Source: Pseudomonadota bacterium (GTDB lineage: Bacteria; Desulfobacterota; Binatia; Binatales; Binataceae). From it: DNA of 64,000 nt. The DNA lies in contig JAJPHZ010000010.1 in the NCBI GenBank assembly GCA_021325025.1, positions 1 through 64,000 of the forward strand, in the 5' to 3' direction. A program made the position numbers and the translations under genes. Under the pieces are notes generated by a model. It ran no database searches and was not told where the DNA came from. It worked only from the letters and a program-made list of their open reading frames with translations. Positions within the stretch are counted from its first letter, which is position 1; every line of letters begins with the position of its first letter. Positions 42,636 to 51,351 of this stretch are shown here, piece by piece.

Positions 42636-45038
42636 TCAGGTGGCGGCCAGGTGGGTTGGCGTGTGGGCCTCGGCGGCGGCGACGTGGCTCTTGACGCGCA
42701 GGAAGCTGTCGGGGCTGACCGACATCGAATCGATTCCGGCCTGTACCAGGAAGCGGGCAAATTCGGGATGGTCGCTGGGCGCCTGGCCGCACAGCCCGAC
42801 CTTGCAGTTGAACTTGTGGGCAGCGGGAATGACCTGGGCGATCAATGTGGTCACGGCCTCGTTCTGCTCATCGAACAGGCCGGCGAGCTGTTCGCAATCG
42901 CGATCGACGCCCAGCGTCAGTTGGGTCAGGTCGTTGCTGCCGATGGAAAAGCCGTCGAAGCGCTGGGCGAATTTCTCCGCCAGGATGACGTTGGAGGGGA
43001 TCTCGCACATCATGTAAATCTGCAGTCCCTCTTCGCCGCGACGCAGCCCATTGTCCGCCATCACCTGCAAGGTCTTGTCCGCTTCTTCCAGCGTGCGGCA
43101 AAACGGAATCATCACCACGACATTGTTCAGACCAATCTGCTCGCGCACCATGCGTATGGCGCGGCACTCAAGCGCGAACCCTTCGCGATAGCCCGCACTG
43201 TAGTAGCGGCTGGCGCCGCGCCACCCGAGCATCGGATTCTCCTCTTTAGGCTCGAACTGGCGTCCGCCGATGAGTTGCGCGTACTCATTGGTCTTGAAAT
43301 CGCTCATCCGCACAATGACTGGATTGGGGAAGCGCGAGGCGGCGATGCGGGCGATGCCGTAGGCCAACGTGTCGACGAAGTAGCGGGTCTTGTCCTCGTA
43401 CCCCTGGGTCAGTTGCTCGATCTTGCGCCGCGCGGCGGCGTCGTTGAGTTCATCGAACCTGACCAGCGCCATCGGATGAATCTTGATGATGTTGTTGACG
43501 ATAAACTCCATGCGGGCCAGCCCGATGCCGTCCGCGGGCAGCCGCCACCAGCGCGTCGCGGCGGCCGGGTTGGCCATGTTGAGCATCACCTTGGTTCTGG
43601 TCTGCGCGACCTGTTCCAGCGCCAGGTCGCGCACCTCGAACACCGCGATGCCGTCGTAGACGTAGCCCGTGTCGCCCTCGGCGCACGACACGGTCACCGC
43701 GCGCCCGCTGTGCAGCATGGCGGTGGCGTTACCGGTGCCCACCACCGCGGGCAACCCCAGTTCCCGGCTGACGATCGCGGCGTGCGAGGTGCGTCCACCG
43801 TGGTCGGTGACGATCGCGGCGGCGCGCTTCATAATCGGCATCCAGTCGGGGTCGGTCAGTTCGGTGACCAGGATCGCGCCGTCGTGGAATTTGCCGATCT
43901 CGGCCGGACTCTTGAGCCGGCAAACCTTGCCGGTGGCGATCGCGTCACCGATCGCAAGGCCGCGGACCAGCGGCTCGCCCTTGTGTTTAAGTGTGTAGGT
44001 CTTGATCGATCCCGCCTCTTTGCGCGATTGCACCGTTTCGGGGCGGGCTTGGACGATGAACAACTCCCCGCTGTCGCCGTCCTTGGCCCATTCGATATCC
44101 ATCGGGCGCCCGTAATGCGATTCGATCGCGGCCGCCCATCGCGCCAACTGCACAATCTCGCAGTCCGCCAGGACGAACCGCACCCGCTCCGCTTTGGGAG
44201 TATTTATGGTTCGAGTGGTCTTGTGGCCGCCGGCCGCATAAATAATCTTTTTGGTCTTGCCCCCCAGCTGCTTTTCCACGATCGGCACCAGTCCGCTGTG
44301 CTTGAGCAGCGGCTTGAAAACCACGTATTCATCGGGATCGACCAAACCCTGCACCACTGCCTCGCCCAGTCCCCAGGCGGCATTGATCACGACCGTATTG
44401 GGGAAACCGGTTTCGGTATCGATTGAAAACATCACTCCGGCGCCGGCGCGGTCGGAATGGACCATGCGTTGAACCCCGACCGAGAGCGCCACCTTCATAT
44501 GGTCGAAGCCGTGATTGTCGCGATACACGATCGCGCGGTCCGTAAACAGCGAGGCGAAGCATCGCCGCACCGCGTCGAGCAGGTTCTTTTCGCCGCGAAT
44601 ATTGAGAAAGGACTCCTGCTGACCGGCGAAACTGGCCTCGGGCAGGTCCTCGGCCGTGGCGCTGCTTCTCACTGCCACATCCAGATTGTCGCACTGCGCG
44701 TGCCGGCAAAGGCTGCGATAGGCGTCGGCGATGGCTTCGGCCATCGCGGCGGGAAACTTGGCACGCACGATAAGATTGCGTATCGCCCTGGCGCCGTCAG
44801 CCAGCGGCTGGTGGCCGCCCTTGATGCCAGACAGGATCGTACGCACCGGCTCGCGCAGACCGTTGGCATCGATGAACGACCAGTAGGCGGCAGCGGTGAC
44901 GGCGAATCCTTCGGGCACCGGGATTCCGTCGGCTCGCATGTTGCGGGTCATCTCACCGAGCGAGGCGTTCTTGCCGCCCAACTGCGCGATCTCACCCGAG
45001 TCCGGTTCTGAGAACCACACGATATGTTTCAGCGCCAT
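42636..45038 (-). CDS. ppsA: Phosphoenolpyruvate synthase
   Basis: This 800-residue enzyme makes phosphoenolpyruvate from pyruvate and ATP for gluconeogenesis. The N-terminal ATP-grasp part opens with SGEIAQLGGKNASLGEM and has AVRSSATAEDLPEASFAGQQE. The central swivelling domain carries the phosphohistidine in DHGGRTSHAAIVSREL. The C-terminal TIM barrel has SNDLTQLTLGVDRD and KVGLCGQAPSDHPEF. The length is that of the family. The start is ATG 45038, with GGTAGGG nearby. It stands alone on the minus strand. For growth on aromatics or fatty acids this gene would feed gluconeogenesis. Confidence 0.95.
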   Translation of the reverse strand: MALKHIVWFSEPDSGEIAQLGGKNASLGEMTRNMRADGIPVPEGFAVTAAAYWSFIDANGLREPVRTILSGIKGGHQPLADGARAIRNLIVRAKFPAAMAEAIADAYRSLCRHAQCDNLDVAVRSSATAEDLPEASFAGQQESFLNIRGEKNLLDAVRRCFASLFTDRAIVYRDNHGFDHMKVALSVGVQRMVHSDRAGAGVMFSIDTETGFPNTVVINAAWGLGEAVVQGLVDPDEYVVFKPLLKHSGLVPIVEKQLGGKTKKIIYAAGGHKTTRTINTPKAERVRFVLADCEIVQLARWAAAIESHYGRPMDIEWAKDGDSGELFIVQARPETVQSRKEAGSIKTYTLKHKGEPLVRGLAIGDAIATGKVCRLKSPAEIGKFHDGAILVTELTDPDWMPIMKRAAAIVTDHGGRTSHAAIVSRELGLPAVVGTGNATAMLHSGRAVTVSCAEGDTGYVYDGIAVFEVRDLALEQVAQTRTKVMLNMANPAAATRWWRLPADGIGLARMEFIVNNIIKIHPMALVRFDELNDAAARRKIEQLTQGYEDKTRYFVDTLAYGIARIAASRFPNPVIVRMSDFKTNEYAQLIGGRQFEPKEENPMLGWRGASRYYSAGYREGFALECRAIRMVREQIGLNNVVVMIPFCRTLEEADKTLQVMADNGLRRGEEGLQIYMMCEIPSNVILAEKFAQRFDGFSIGSNDLTQLTLGVDRDCEQLAGLFDEQNEAVTTLIAQVIPAAHKFNCKVGLCGQAPSDHPEFARFLVQAGIDSMSVSPDSFLRVKSHVAAAEAHTPTHLAAT

Positions 45039-45309
45039 GGCCCTACCGCTCTCGACGTCAAGCAATCGGAGCCAAGTCGGTGCATCAACGATGCCAAACG
45101 ATTTCCGACGCCAGTCGTATCCAACCCGAACCTGGGGCGCTGTTTAACCTGCTTTCAAAAGGCACAGCAGCGAACCACGATGTCCCCTAAGGACACAGCG
45201 GGTCATGCCTGGTGACGGACATTTGCCGCGAATTCGCTATGTGGCTGTGGATTAGTGGGGCCGGCGCAGCGGGTGCGCCACCAGATGTCCTGGATACGCG
45301 AAGCGCCCG

Positions 45310-47316
45310 CTAGGGTTCGCTGCTTCCCAGTTGGACCTCGACCAGTTTGCGCGTGCCGTCGCGATCGATGGTCAGCCGCACGACCTGCTCAGCGTCCTTC
45401 TGGCGCAGCAAGCGCTTGAGTGCGGTGCGTCCCGATACCGGTTTGCCGTCAAGCTCGGTGATCACATCAGAGGGCAGAATCCCCGCGGATTGCGCCGGAC
45501 TCTGCTGCTTGACATTCACGACGAGAGCCCCTCCGGCCGGCGCATCTTCAATCACCACGCCCAGCGGCGGCCGCTTATAGGCCCGCTGCCCGTCGATACC
45601 TTCATCAATGCGCACGGGCTTGACTGTCAGCCGCGCAATGACATCGCGGACCCGCCCAATCGTACCCACCGCCCACACCACGTCTTCCACCTGCTCAGGA
45701 CTGCTGACGGTGCCGTACAAATACACTTTGCCCGGTCGTCTGACCTTCGCTGACACCCGCGCAAACCCCTGCTCGTTTATGAGCCGCCGGACTTCGGATG
45801 CCAGACGCTCGCGCGCAACGCGAGGACGCCGGACGATTGCTGTGGGCGCCTTGGGCTGCACCGGGGATGATTGCGCCGGCGCTTGAGCTTGCGGCGGCGC
45901 CGCCATCGCCAGCAAACGGCTGATAAGCATCGCACCGCCGCGGTCGTTGGCACCGTTGAGCGAGATGGAAGCGGCCAGGCAGACCACCAGTAACGCCGCG
46001 ATGGTCGCCGCTTTGGTCAGCGAAAAACCGCGCGTGCCGGTCAGGGAGTGAAAGGCGCGCAGGCTTTGCGGCGGCGCGACCTCAGGTTGAGGAGCGCGCT
46101 GACCGCTTTTCTCCGACGTCACTGCCTCATCGATCGCATTCCACCAGTTTCGGACCTCCTCCTCGACCACCCGCTCCAGTTCGCCTTGCGCGATACCCAG
46201 ATGTTTGCCCTGGTCGAGGATGAACTCCTTTTCGCCGCTGGTGAGTCCCCCTTCGTCCAGCGTCAGGTTCAGATACCGTCGAACCTGCTTTAGCGCTTCC
46301 GCCGTGCTGCCCGGAGAGGACACCTGCAGGAGCATACGGTGCAAGACCCTCATCCAGTGATAAGGATTGATTCTCAGCGACGGATCCAGGTAGCCATTTT
46401 GAAACGATTGCTGGAGCAGCGGATGCAGCTCGGGAACCGCCGCGTAAGCGCGCTCGAAATAATCGAACGCCTCGGTGTTCTGAACCTCGATCTCGGAAAG
46501 ATCCTTCAACGAGGGCCAACGATGCCGTTTCAGATAGGTTTCGACATCGGGCTGGTTGGCGATGAAGAAGAACGGCGATAGTCCGAAGAGCAGATGATGT
46601 ATTCCGCAGGCAATCGACCATAAATCGATTCTGGTATCGAGCACCGCAGCCGCCCGGCGCGTGCTGCCGACGAGCTGGCGGTCGATTTCCGGCGCCAGCC
46701 ATCCGGGCTCGAACTTCAAGGCCACCGGTATGCTCGCGGTATTGGCGACCGCGCCGCCGTCCAGGTCGATTATCGCGAGCCTGCGCCTGGGCAGATCCAG
46801 AATCAGGTTCTGCGCATTGAGGTCGGTGTGGATGATGCCGCAGCCGTAGAGGACGTTCATGCCCTCGACGAACTGCAGGCACAGAAGCAACCTGGTCTCC
46901 AGGGGAAGGTTGATATATTCGTTGATGTCCTCGGTCAGGATCTCCAGGAAGGTGCGGCCTTCCACCTCGCGCATCAGGTAGCCGTCGAAGGGCTCACCGC
47001 CCAGACTGCTTTCGAACAAAAACAGCGGCAACGCGCAAAGCGAGGCGCGTTCCTCAGGCGGATAGCCGCCGACGTTGACGCGCAGGGCGTTGACTATATC
47101 CTTGAGATCGGGCGGAAACCCTCCGCTAATGCGCTTGACCAGCTTGCCCGACACGCGTATGCCGTCGACGGTACGCACCCGGAAGATGGCGCCATGGGCG
47201 CCCGCTTTAGGCAGCGGACGGTCGTCCAGTTCGATAAGATGCGCGCTGTTTTCATCCGGAGTCAGCCCAAGACCCGAGCGCAGGCAGGCTCCGCTTATGT
47301 AGAGCGTATTGCTCAT
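45310..47316 (-). CDS. Protein kinase-like protein with BON and PDZ domains
   Basis: This 668-residue protein starts with a protein-kinase-like domain: glycine loop AGAHGAIFRVR (about residue 39), a candidate lysine at GKLVKRI (Lys58 or Lys61), catalytic HTDLNAQN (163-170) and IDLDGG (183-188) in place of DFG. A helical region follows with SGEKEFILDQGKHLGIAQGE. One membrane helix lies at about 438-458 (AALLVVCLAASIS). Outside the membrane come a BON domain (RRLINEQGFARVS, VYLYGTVSSPEQVEDVVWAV) and a PDZ domain (LGVVIEDAPAGGALV, AGILPSDVITELDGKPV). Its start overlaps the stop of the PP2C gene by four bases. With a vWA gene next to that, it completes a kinase-phosphatase-vWA triad. Its substrate is unknown. 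Confidence 0.8.
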   Translation of the reverse strand: MSNTLYISGACLRSGLGLTPDENSAHLIELDDRPLPKAGAHGAIFRVRTVDGIRVSGKLVKRISGGFPPDLKDIVNALRVNVGGYPPEERASLCALPLFLFESSLGGEPFDGYLMREVEGRTFLEILTEDINEYINLPLETRLLLCLQFVEGMNVLYGCGIIHTDLNAQNLILDLPRRRLAIIDLDGGAVANTASIPVALKFEPGWLAPEIDRQLVGSTRRAAAVLDTRIDLWSIACGIHHLLFGLSPFFFIANQPDVETYLKRHRWPSLKDLSEIEVQNTEAFDYFERAYAAVPELHPLLQQSFQNGYLDPSLRINPYHWMRVLHRMLLQVSSPGSTAEALKQVRRYLNLTLDEGGLTSGEKEFILDQGKHLGIAQGELERVVEEEVRNWWNAIDEAVTSEKSGQRAPQPEVAPPQSLRAFHSLTGTRGFSLTKAATIAALLVVCLAASISLNGANDRGGAMLISRLLAMAAPPQAQAPAQSSPVQPKAPTAIVRRPRVARERLASEVRRLINEQGFARVSAKVRRPGKVYLYGTVSSPEQVEDVVWAVGTIGRVRDVIARLTVKPVRIDEGIDGQRAYKRPPLGVVIEDAPAGGALVVNVKQQSPAQSAGILPSDVITELDGKPVSGRTALKRLLRQKDAEQVVRLTIDRDGTRKLVEVQLGSSEP

Positions 47317-48227
47317 TTGCGAAATCCATACTTCGCATAATGGACAGCCTGGCGCGACACCAGCACGGCGAGCGTCGCGTCGTCATCGAACGTGCGCGTG
47401 GATAAAAACCCCTGCAGACTACTGACCAGCGCTTGTTCGGGATCCGCATCGCCTGACAGCTCACCCAAAAAGCGCGTCAGTGTCTGTCCGATCAGGTATT
47501 CGACGTGGGGATTGGCTTCGATCCACAGCTTCTCCTGCGGATCGCGGCCCACCTTGACATGGTCGGCCGAATTGATCCCGTCGGTGCACAGAATCAGGAA
47601 CTCGCCGTATTTCTGGTCCTTGGATACGACCCCGATATTGGGCGAGGCGGTCAGGCCGTGCGGACCGACCAGTCCGTACAGGCGGTCCTTGCCCGAGGAG
47701 TCCAAAAACGTATGGCCCACCATCAGGTCCGTTCTGCACCAGGGCCAGTCCCGGCCTTTGAAGCGCCAGAAATCGCCGCGCAGGTACAGCAGGCTGCCGT
47801 TGCCCAGATAGGTAAACAGGTAGTTGTCGCCATTGTCCACCACCGCCAGCAGTGTGGTTTGCAGCGGCGCCGCCTGTCCGGAGTAGCGCTCGGGAGTTTT
47901 GGCATACTGCTCGTGCAGGCGCTTGGCGACCGCCTCCCAGGTCGCACTGACGGCGGCGCTCGACAGGATCGCCGCCGGCGCCGCCAGCCTGCTCGATTCC
48001 GCGATGAAAGCCGTGGTGGCAATCGACGCCGCCAGATGAGCATCGAAGGAAGAGCCCAGTCCGTCGGCCACCGCCAGCGCGCAAAAATTATCCCCGGAGC
48101 GCACCTGGCAGGCGTCCTGGTTGACGGTCTTCGCCGTAACCGAAGCGGCCGCGACAAAACCGGGCAGAGTGTAGCGCGCCGGCTCCTCGGGACTGTGCAC
48201 AAGCTGGGAAGGATTCGTCTTTTCCAT
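47313..48227 (-). CDS. PP2C family protein phosphatase
   Basis: This 304-residue protein is a PP2C-type Ser/Thr phosphatase. It has VNQDAC near the N-terminus (first metal aspartate), AVADGLGSSFDAHLAASIA (second aspartate, with DGLGS in place of the classic DGMGG) and ILCTDGINSADH (third aspartate). The ATG at 48227 is chosen because AGGAAT lies about ten bases before it; another ATG in frame at 48248 lacks a ribosome site. Its stop overlaps the kinase start by four bases, so the two opposing enzymes are cotranslated. A vWA gene lies 144 bp upstream on the same strand. Probably it reverses phosphorylation by the kinase; inference from context. Confidence 0.83.
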   Translation of the reverse strand: MEKTNPSQLVHSPEEPARYTLPGFVAAASVTAKTVNQDACQVRSGDNFCALAVADGLGSSFDAHLAASIATTAFIAESSRLAAPAAILSSAAVSATWEAVAKRLHEQYAKTPERYSGQAAPLQTTLLAVVDNGDNYLFTYLGNGSLLYLRGDFWRFKGRDWPWCRTDLMVGHTFLDSSGKDRLYGLVGPHGLTASPNIGVVSKDQKYGEFLILCTDGINSADHVKVGRDPQEKLWIEANPHVEYLIGQTLTRFLGELSGDADPEQALVSSLQGFLSTRTFDDDATLAVLVSRQAVHYAKYGFRK

Positions 48228-48371
48228 CAAACCACTATTCCTGACCATTGACGGAGCAGGAGCTGTTGTTCGATCGTATCCCGGTCTGAGTCCTCCCCGC
48301 GTTTGCACTGCCACCGCGTAGCGATCGGTCCGAAGCGCGTGTGGTTGTGAGGTTGCCCATCGCAATCCGCC

Positions 48372-48992
48372 CTATCCGCTGACCACGGAGATGCTCGCCT
48401 CGAAGAATTGGCGCAATTCCTCGGTGTTGTAGGTATGCTTGTAGCCGTTCGCCGTGGTGACGAGCTTCTTGAGCGTGAACTCATCGATGTCTTTGCCATA
48501 GCCCGCGGCGCAGATGGTAATGCGCTGCCCGCTGTTCTTGATTGCATCCGCGACCGCAACCGGGTTCTTGCCGGTGGTGTTTTGACCGTCGGTCATCAGC
48601 ACGATTACGACTGAACGGGGAATGGAATTCTGGTTGGCCAGGAAGTCCTGCGCAACCTGGCCGGCGGCCTCAAGCGCGTCGCCGATGGCGGTGCCGTTGG
48701 CGCGACCGGAAACAGGATCGTAGTCGGTCATTTGATCTATTTCGGCCACCGGAGTGGGCGCCAACCGCCCGACCACCCGTTCGTCGTAGCTCAGCACCGA
48801 GAGCAGGAAATTGGATCTCAGGCGCGAGTTGCGCAGCCGTGAGATAAGCTCGCGCACTGCGGCTGTGACTTCCTCGGCTTTGGAAGCGCCCGTCTCTCCC
48901 GGCGCCTGCATCGACGGCGAACCGTCCAGGACCAAAATGCCCAGTTGTTCAAAGCGTTTGGTTTCTGTGATCGCTCCGATTCGCTCAGCCAT
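48372..48992 (-). CDS. von Willebrand factor A domain protein (TerY-like)
   Basis: This 206-residue protein is essentially one vWA domain. The metal-binding site is intact: DGSPS (residues 23-27, fits DxSxS), NGTAIGDAL (the conserved threonine) and LMTDGQNTTG (the distal aspartate). The size and layout match TerY-type proteins. An AGGGAG ribosome site lies six bases before the ATG at 48992. It is the first gene of a vWA/PP2C/kinase set, a grouping known from TerY-P systems, where the vWA protein is thought to scaffold phosphorylation signalling. The C-terminus ends in a short tail without a zinc ribbon. Confidence 0.85.
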   Translation of the reverse strand: MAERIGAITETKRFEQLGILVLDGSPSMQAPGETGASKAEEVTAAVRELISRLRNSRLRSNFLLSVLSYDERVVGRLAPTPVAEIDQMTDYDPVSGRANGTAIGDALEAAGQVAQDFLANQNSIPRSVVIVLMTDGQNTTGKNPVAVADAIKNSGQRITICAAGYGKDIDEFTLKKLVTTANGYKHTYNTEELRQFFEASISVVSG

Positions 48993-49400
48993 AGCGGACT
49001 CCCTCATTGCGATTCGCAACACCGAAAGGCCGCCGCAGTTTTCCGATCCCAGGCCCTGAGAGCCGCACCTGCCGGCGCGTCGATTCCGGTTTGCATCCTG
49101 AAATGGTGCGCGGCCGCCGGTGCGCACGCTGCCCGACCGCCGTCTGCCACTGCGCGCTATCGTCCATCTCGACGGATGCTCGTTTGAGAAAAGGAGAGGC
49201 TGCAACCAGACGCGCCTGGCACCATGGGTACAGTGAGCCGCTGTGCAGGCGTTGTAGGCGGAGGAGCAGGTTCTTCACATGGTCCCTCCACGGGCGAAAA
49301 ACCCCTGCAAAATAGCAAAAAAACGCACCAAGTTCAAACTCAGGCCCATAACCGCACGACAAAGCGAGCGGCGGCGAGCATCTGTGCATACGGCCCCGCT

Positions 49401-49724
49401 TCAGCGCACCAGGACGGCAGCGATCAGGATGAGGCCCACCATGATCGCCCCCAGCAGCCATTCCGCCTTGCGGTCCTGGGCGGCCTGGGCCTGCGGACTC
49501 AGAGGTATTTCCTGATGCGCGGAATGAAAACCGGTGTGGTAGCCCTTGTACGACGTGTAGTAGATGCCGGTGCCGGGGATGCCGACGGTCTTGCGAATCC
49601 CGTTGCGGCCCACCGTGACGTGCGCGCCGCGCACGCCGACGCTGAGGCTCGGACCGGATTTGGACAGGTTGACCGACAGGCCGGGAAAGATGTTGACGCG
49701 GCGATAGAATCGGAAGCTTCCCAT
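49401..49724 (-). CDS. DUF4236 domain-containing protein
   Basis: This 107-residue protein has an N-terminal DUF4236 domain with RFYRRVNIFPGLSVNLSKSG, SVGVRGAHVTVGRNG and VGIPGTGIYYTSY, then a polar linker and one C-terminal membrane helix (WLLGAIMVGLILIAAVLV). The domain is widespread, of unknown function, and often linked to phage or membrane-stress genes. The start is ATG 49724; it sits downstream of an SDR gene on the same strand with a 7-bp gap. Confidence 0.8.
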   Translation of the reverse strand: MGSFRFYRRVNIFPGLSVNLSKSGPSLSVGVRGAHVTVGRNGIRKTVGIPGTGIYYTSYKGYHTGFHSAHQEIPLSPQAQAAQDRKAEWLLGAIMVGLILIAAVLVR

Positions 49725-49731
49725 GACTGCT

Positions 49732-50520
49732 CTATTGCATGAACAACCCGCCATTGGGCTGGAGGATCTGACCGGTAAAATAAGCCGACTCGTCGGAGGC
49801 CAGGAACAGGGCCGCCTCGGCCATCTCGTCGCTCTCGGCGATCCGCCCCAGCGGCACGCGCTTTAATACGGCCGCCAGCCGTCCCGGCGCGCCGGCATAA
49901 TATTCCCGGCTCATGTTGGAGTTGAGAAAACCGGGCGCGATCGCGTTGACCCGAATCCTGTACGGGGCCAGTTCCAGCGCCATCACCTTGGTCAGCATCC
50001 AGGCCCCCGCCCGGCTCACACTGTAGTCGCCCGCGCGCGGCGCTGCGCTCAGCGCCGCCACCGACAGATAGTTGATGATTCGCCCGCCCCTGTCCGCCCT
50101 GATCATCGCACGCGCCGCCGCCCGCCCGGTCAGAAAATAGGCGTCCAGATTGTAGCTCATCACGCGGCGCCAGTCAGCGAGTGGCTCATCCACCAACCGA
50201 TAGTTGGGATTGGAGCCGCCCGGATAACGCGCATGCATCACCGCATCGGCCACCATCAGGATATCGATCCCGCCCAACTCGCCCACCGCCCGCTCCACCA
50301 TCGCATCGACCTGCTCTTCGACCGCGACGTCCACCGCCGTCGCACCCGATTTGCGGCCCGCCGCCGCCACTTGCGCGGCCACACGCGCCGCCGCGTCAAG
50401 GCTGCGGTCGGCGAGGAAGACGTTGGCGCCTTCACGGGCAAAGCGCAGGGCGGCGGCGCGCCCCGCATCATCCGAGGCGCCGGTGATCAACGCGTTGAGT
50501 CCCCGCAGCCTTGGGGCCAT
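49732..50520 (-). CDS. SDR family protein with altered active site
   Basis: This 262-residue short-chain dehydrogenase has the fold and NAD site in a modified form: TGASDDAGRAAA in place of TGxxxGxG, FLADRSLD after strand two, and IAPGFLNSNM in the substrate region. The catalytic lysine of YxxxK is replaced: the segment reads YSVSRAGAW. Arginine could partly substitute, but this is unusual. The rest of the protein, ending DESAYFTGQILQPNGG, is normal for 3-oxoacyl reductase-like SDRs. It overlaps no neighbour and is divergent from the SnoaL-like gene. Confidence 0.85.
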   Translation of the reverse strand: MAPRLRGLNALITGASDDAGRAAALRFAREGANVFLADRSLDAAARVAAQVAAAGRKSGATAVDVAVEEQVDAMVERAVGELGGIDILMVADAVMHARYPGGSNPNYRLVDEPLADWRRVMSYNLDAYFLTGRAAARAMIRADRGGRIINYLSVAALSAAPRAGDYSVSRAGAWMLTKVMALELAPYRIRVNAIAPGFLNSNMSREYYAGAPGRLAAVLKRVPLGRIAESDEMAEAALFLASDESAYFTGQILQPNGGLFMQ

Positions 50521-50640
50521 CTGCGCATCTCCTCATCATTTAAAACTGTCCAGCGGCGATCCGCGATTCCTGGACCAGGGGATCGGAGCACACCCGCCCG
50601 GCAATTGACAACCATCGGGCGGCGGGACCAAATTTTCTGC

Positions 50641-51186
50641 ATGAAAAAGCAGACACGGACGGCGCAAAAGCCGGCGGCGCGCGAGTCTTTGGCGCAGCGG
50701 GTGCGCCGACTCGAAGACCTCGAGCAAATCAAACAGCTTAAGGCGCTCTACTGCCAGTACTGCGACGGCGGATGGGATCGGCCCACGCACGACTATGATG
50801 CGATCGCCGCGCTGTTTACCGAAGACGCCGTAACCGAGGGCACCGCCGGGAGGACCGAGGGGCGCGAGAACATCCGCCGGCTTTACCGCTCATACCAGGT
50901 GACGCCCTTCGCTTTCCATCGCGTCACCAACCCGATCATCAAGCTGGCGGGCAATCGCGCCACAGGCAATTGGCACGTGCTGGTGGCGCTGACGCGGCCC
51001 GATGGGCAGGCGGTGTGGATAGCGGGCATCTACGACGAGCAGTACGTGCGCACCCGCGCGGGCTGGCGCATCAAGACTCTGAAGTTCACGCCCGCCTTCA
51101 TCACGAGCTACGAGCAGGGATGGGGCAAACAGCGCATCGCGCCGGTCCAGCCGCGCCGCGCCAGCACTCCGGCTGCGCCAGGCTAG
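50641..51186 (+). CDS. SnoaL-like / nuclear transport factor 2-like protein
   Basis: This 181-residue protein has the alpha+beta NTF2/SnoaL fold. LEDLEQIKQLKALYCQYCDGG and DAIAALFTEDAVTEGTAG are the usual start of the cone-shaped barrel, followed by NPIIKLAGNRATGNWHVLV and the final strand RTRAGWRIKTLKFTP. Relatives are small dehydratases, isomerases or ligand-binding proteins in aromatic or polyketide metabolism. It is divergent from an SDR gene, so the two may act on one substrate. No catalytic residue can be assigned. ATG 50641 is the start. Confidence 0.8.
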   Translation: MKKQTRTAQKPAARESLAQRVRRLEDLEQIKQLKALYCQYCDGGWDRPTHDYDAIAALFTEDAVTEGTAGRTEGRENIRRLYRSYQVTPFAFHRVTNPIIKLAGNRATGNWHVLVALTRPDGQAVWIAGIYDEQYVRTRAGWRIKTLKFTPAFITSYEQGWGKQRIAPVQPRRASTPAAPG

Positions 51187-51225
51187 CATCCCGCACTGCG
51201 ACGCGCCCCGTGAGGCAAGAAGCTA

Positions 51226-51302
51226 TGGCGCGCCCGGAGGGAGTTGAACCCCCAACCCTCGGATCCGAAGTCCGATGCTCTGTCCAGTTGAGCTACGGGC
51301 GC
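51226..51302 (-). tRNA. tRNA-Arg (anticodon UCG)
   Basis: A complete tRNA folds from the minus strand, with acceptor GCGCCCG pairing with CGGGCGC, D arm AGCTCAACTGGACAGAGC, anticodon loop CTTCGGA with TCG as anticodon, and T loop TTCAACT. The 3' CCA is encoded (51226-51228). It reads CGA codons. Confidence 0.95.
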
Positions 51303-51351
51303 ACACCGGTTGTCTTATTGGATTGGGCGGCGGCGTGCCAGCACCGACGCG

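Noticed and set aside
42330-44426. 698-aa plus-strand frame over ppsA and tRNA-Ser
   Set aside because: It runs antisense to ppsA and through the tRNA, and the translation is low-complexity with frequent His/Gly/Arg, typical of an antisense shadow.
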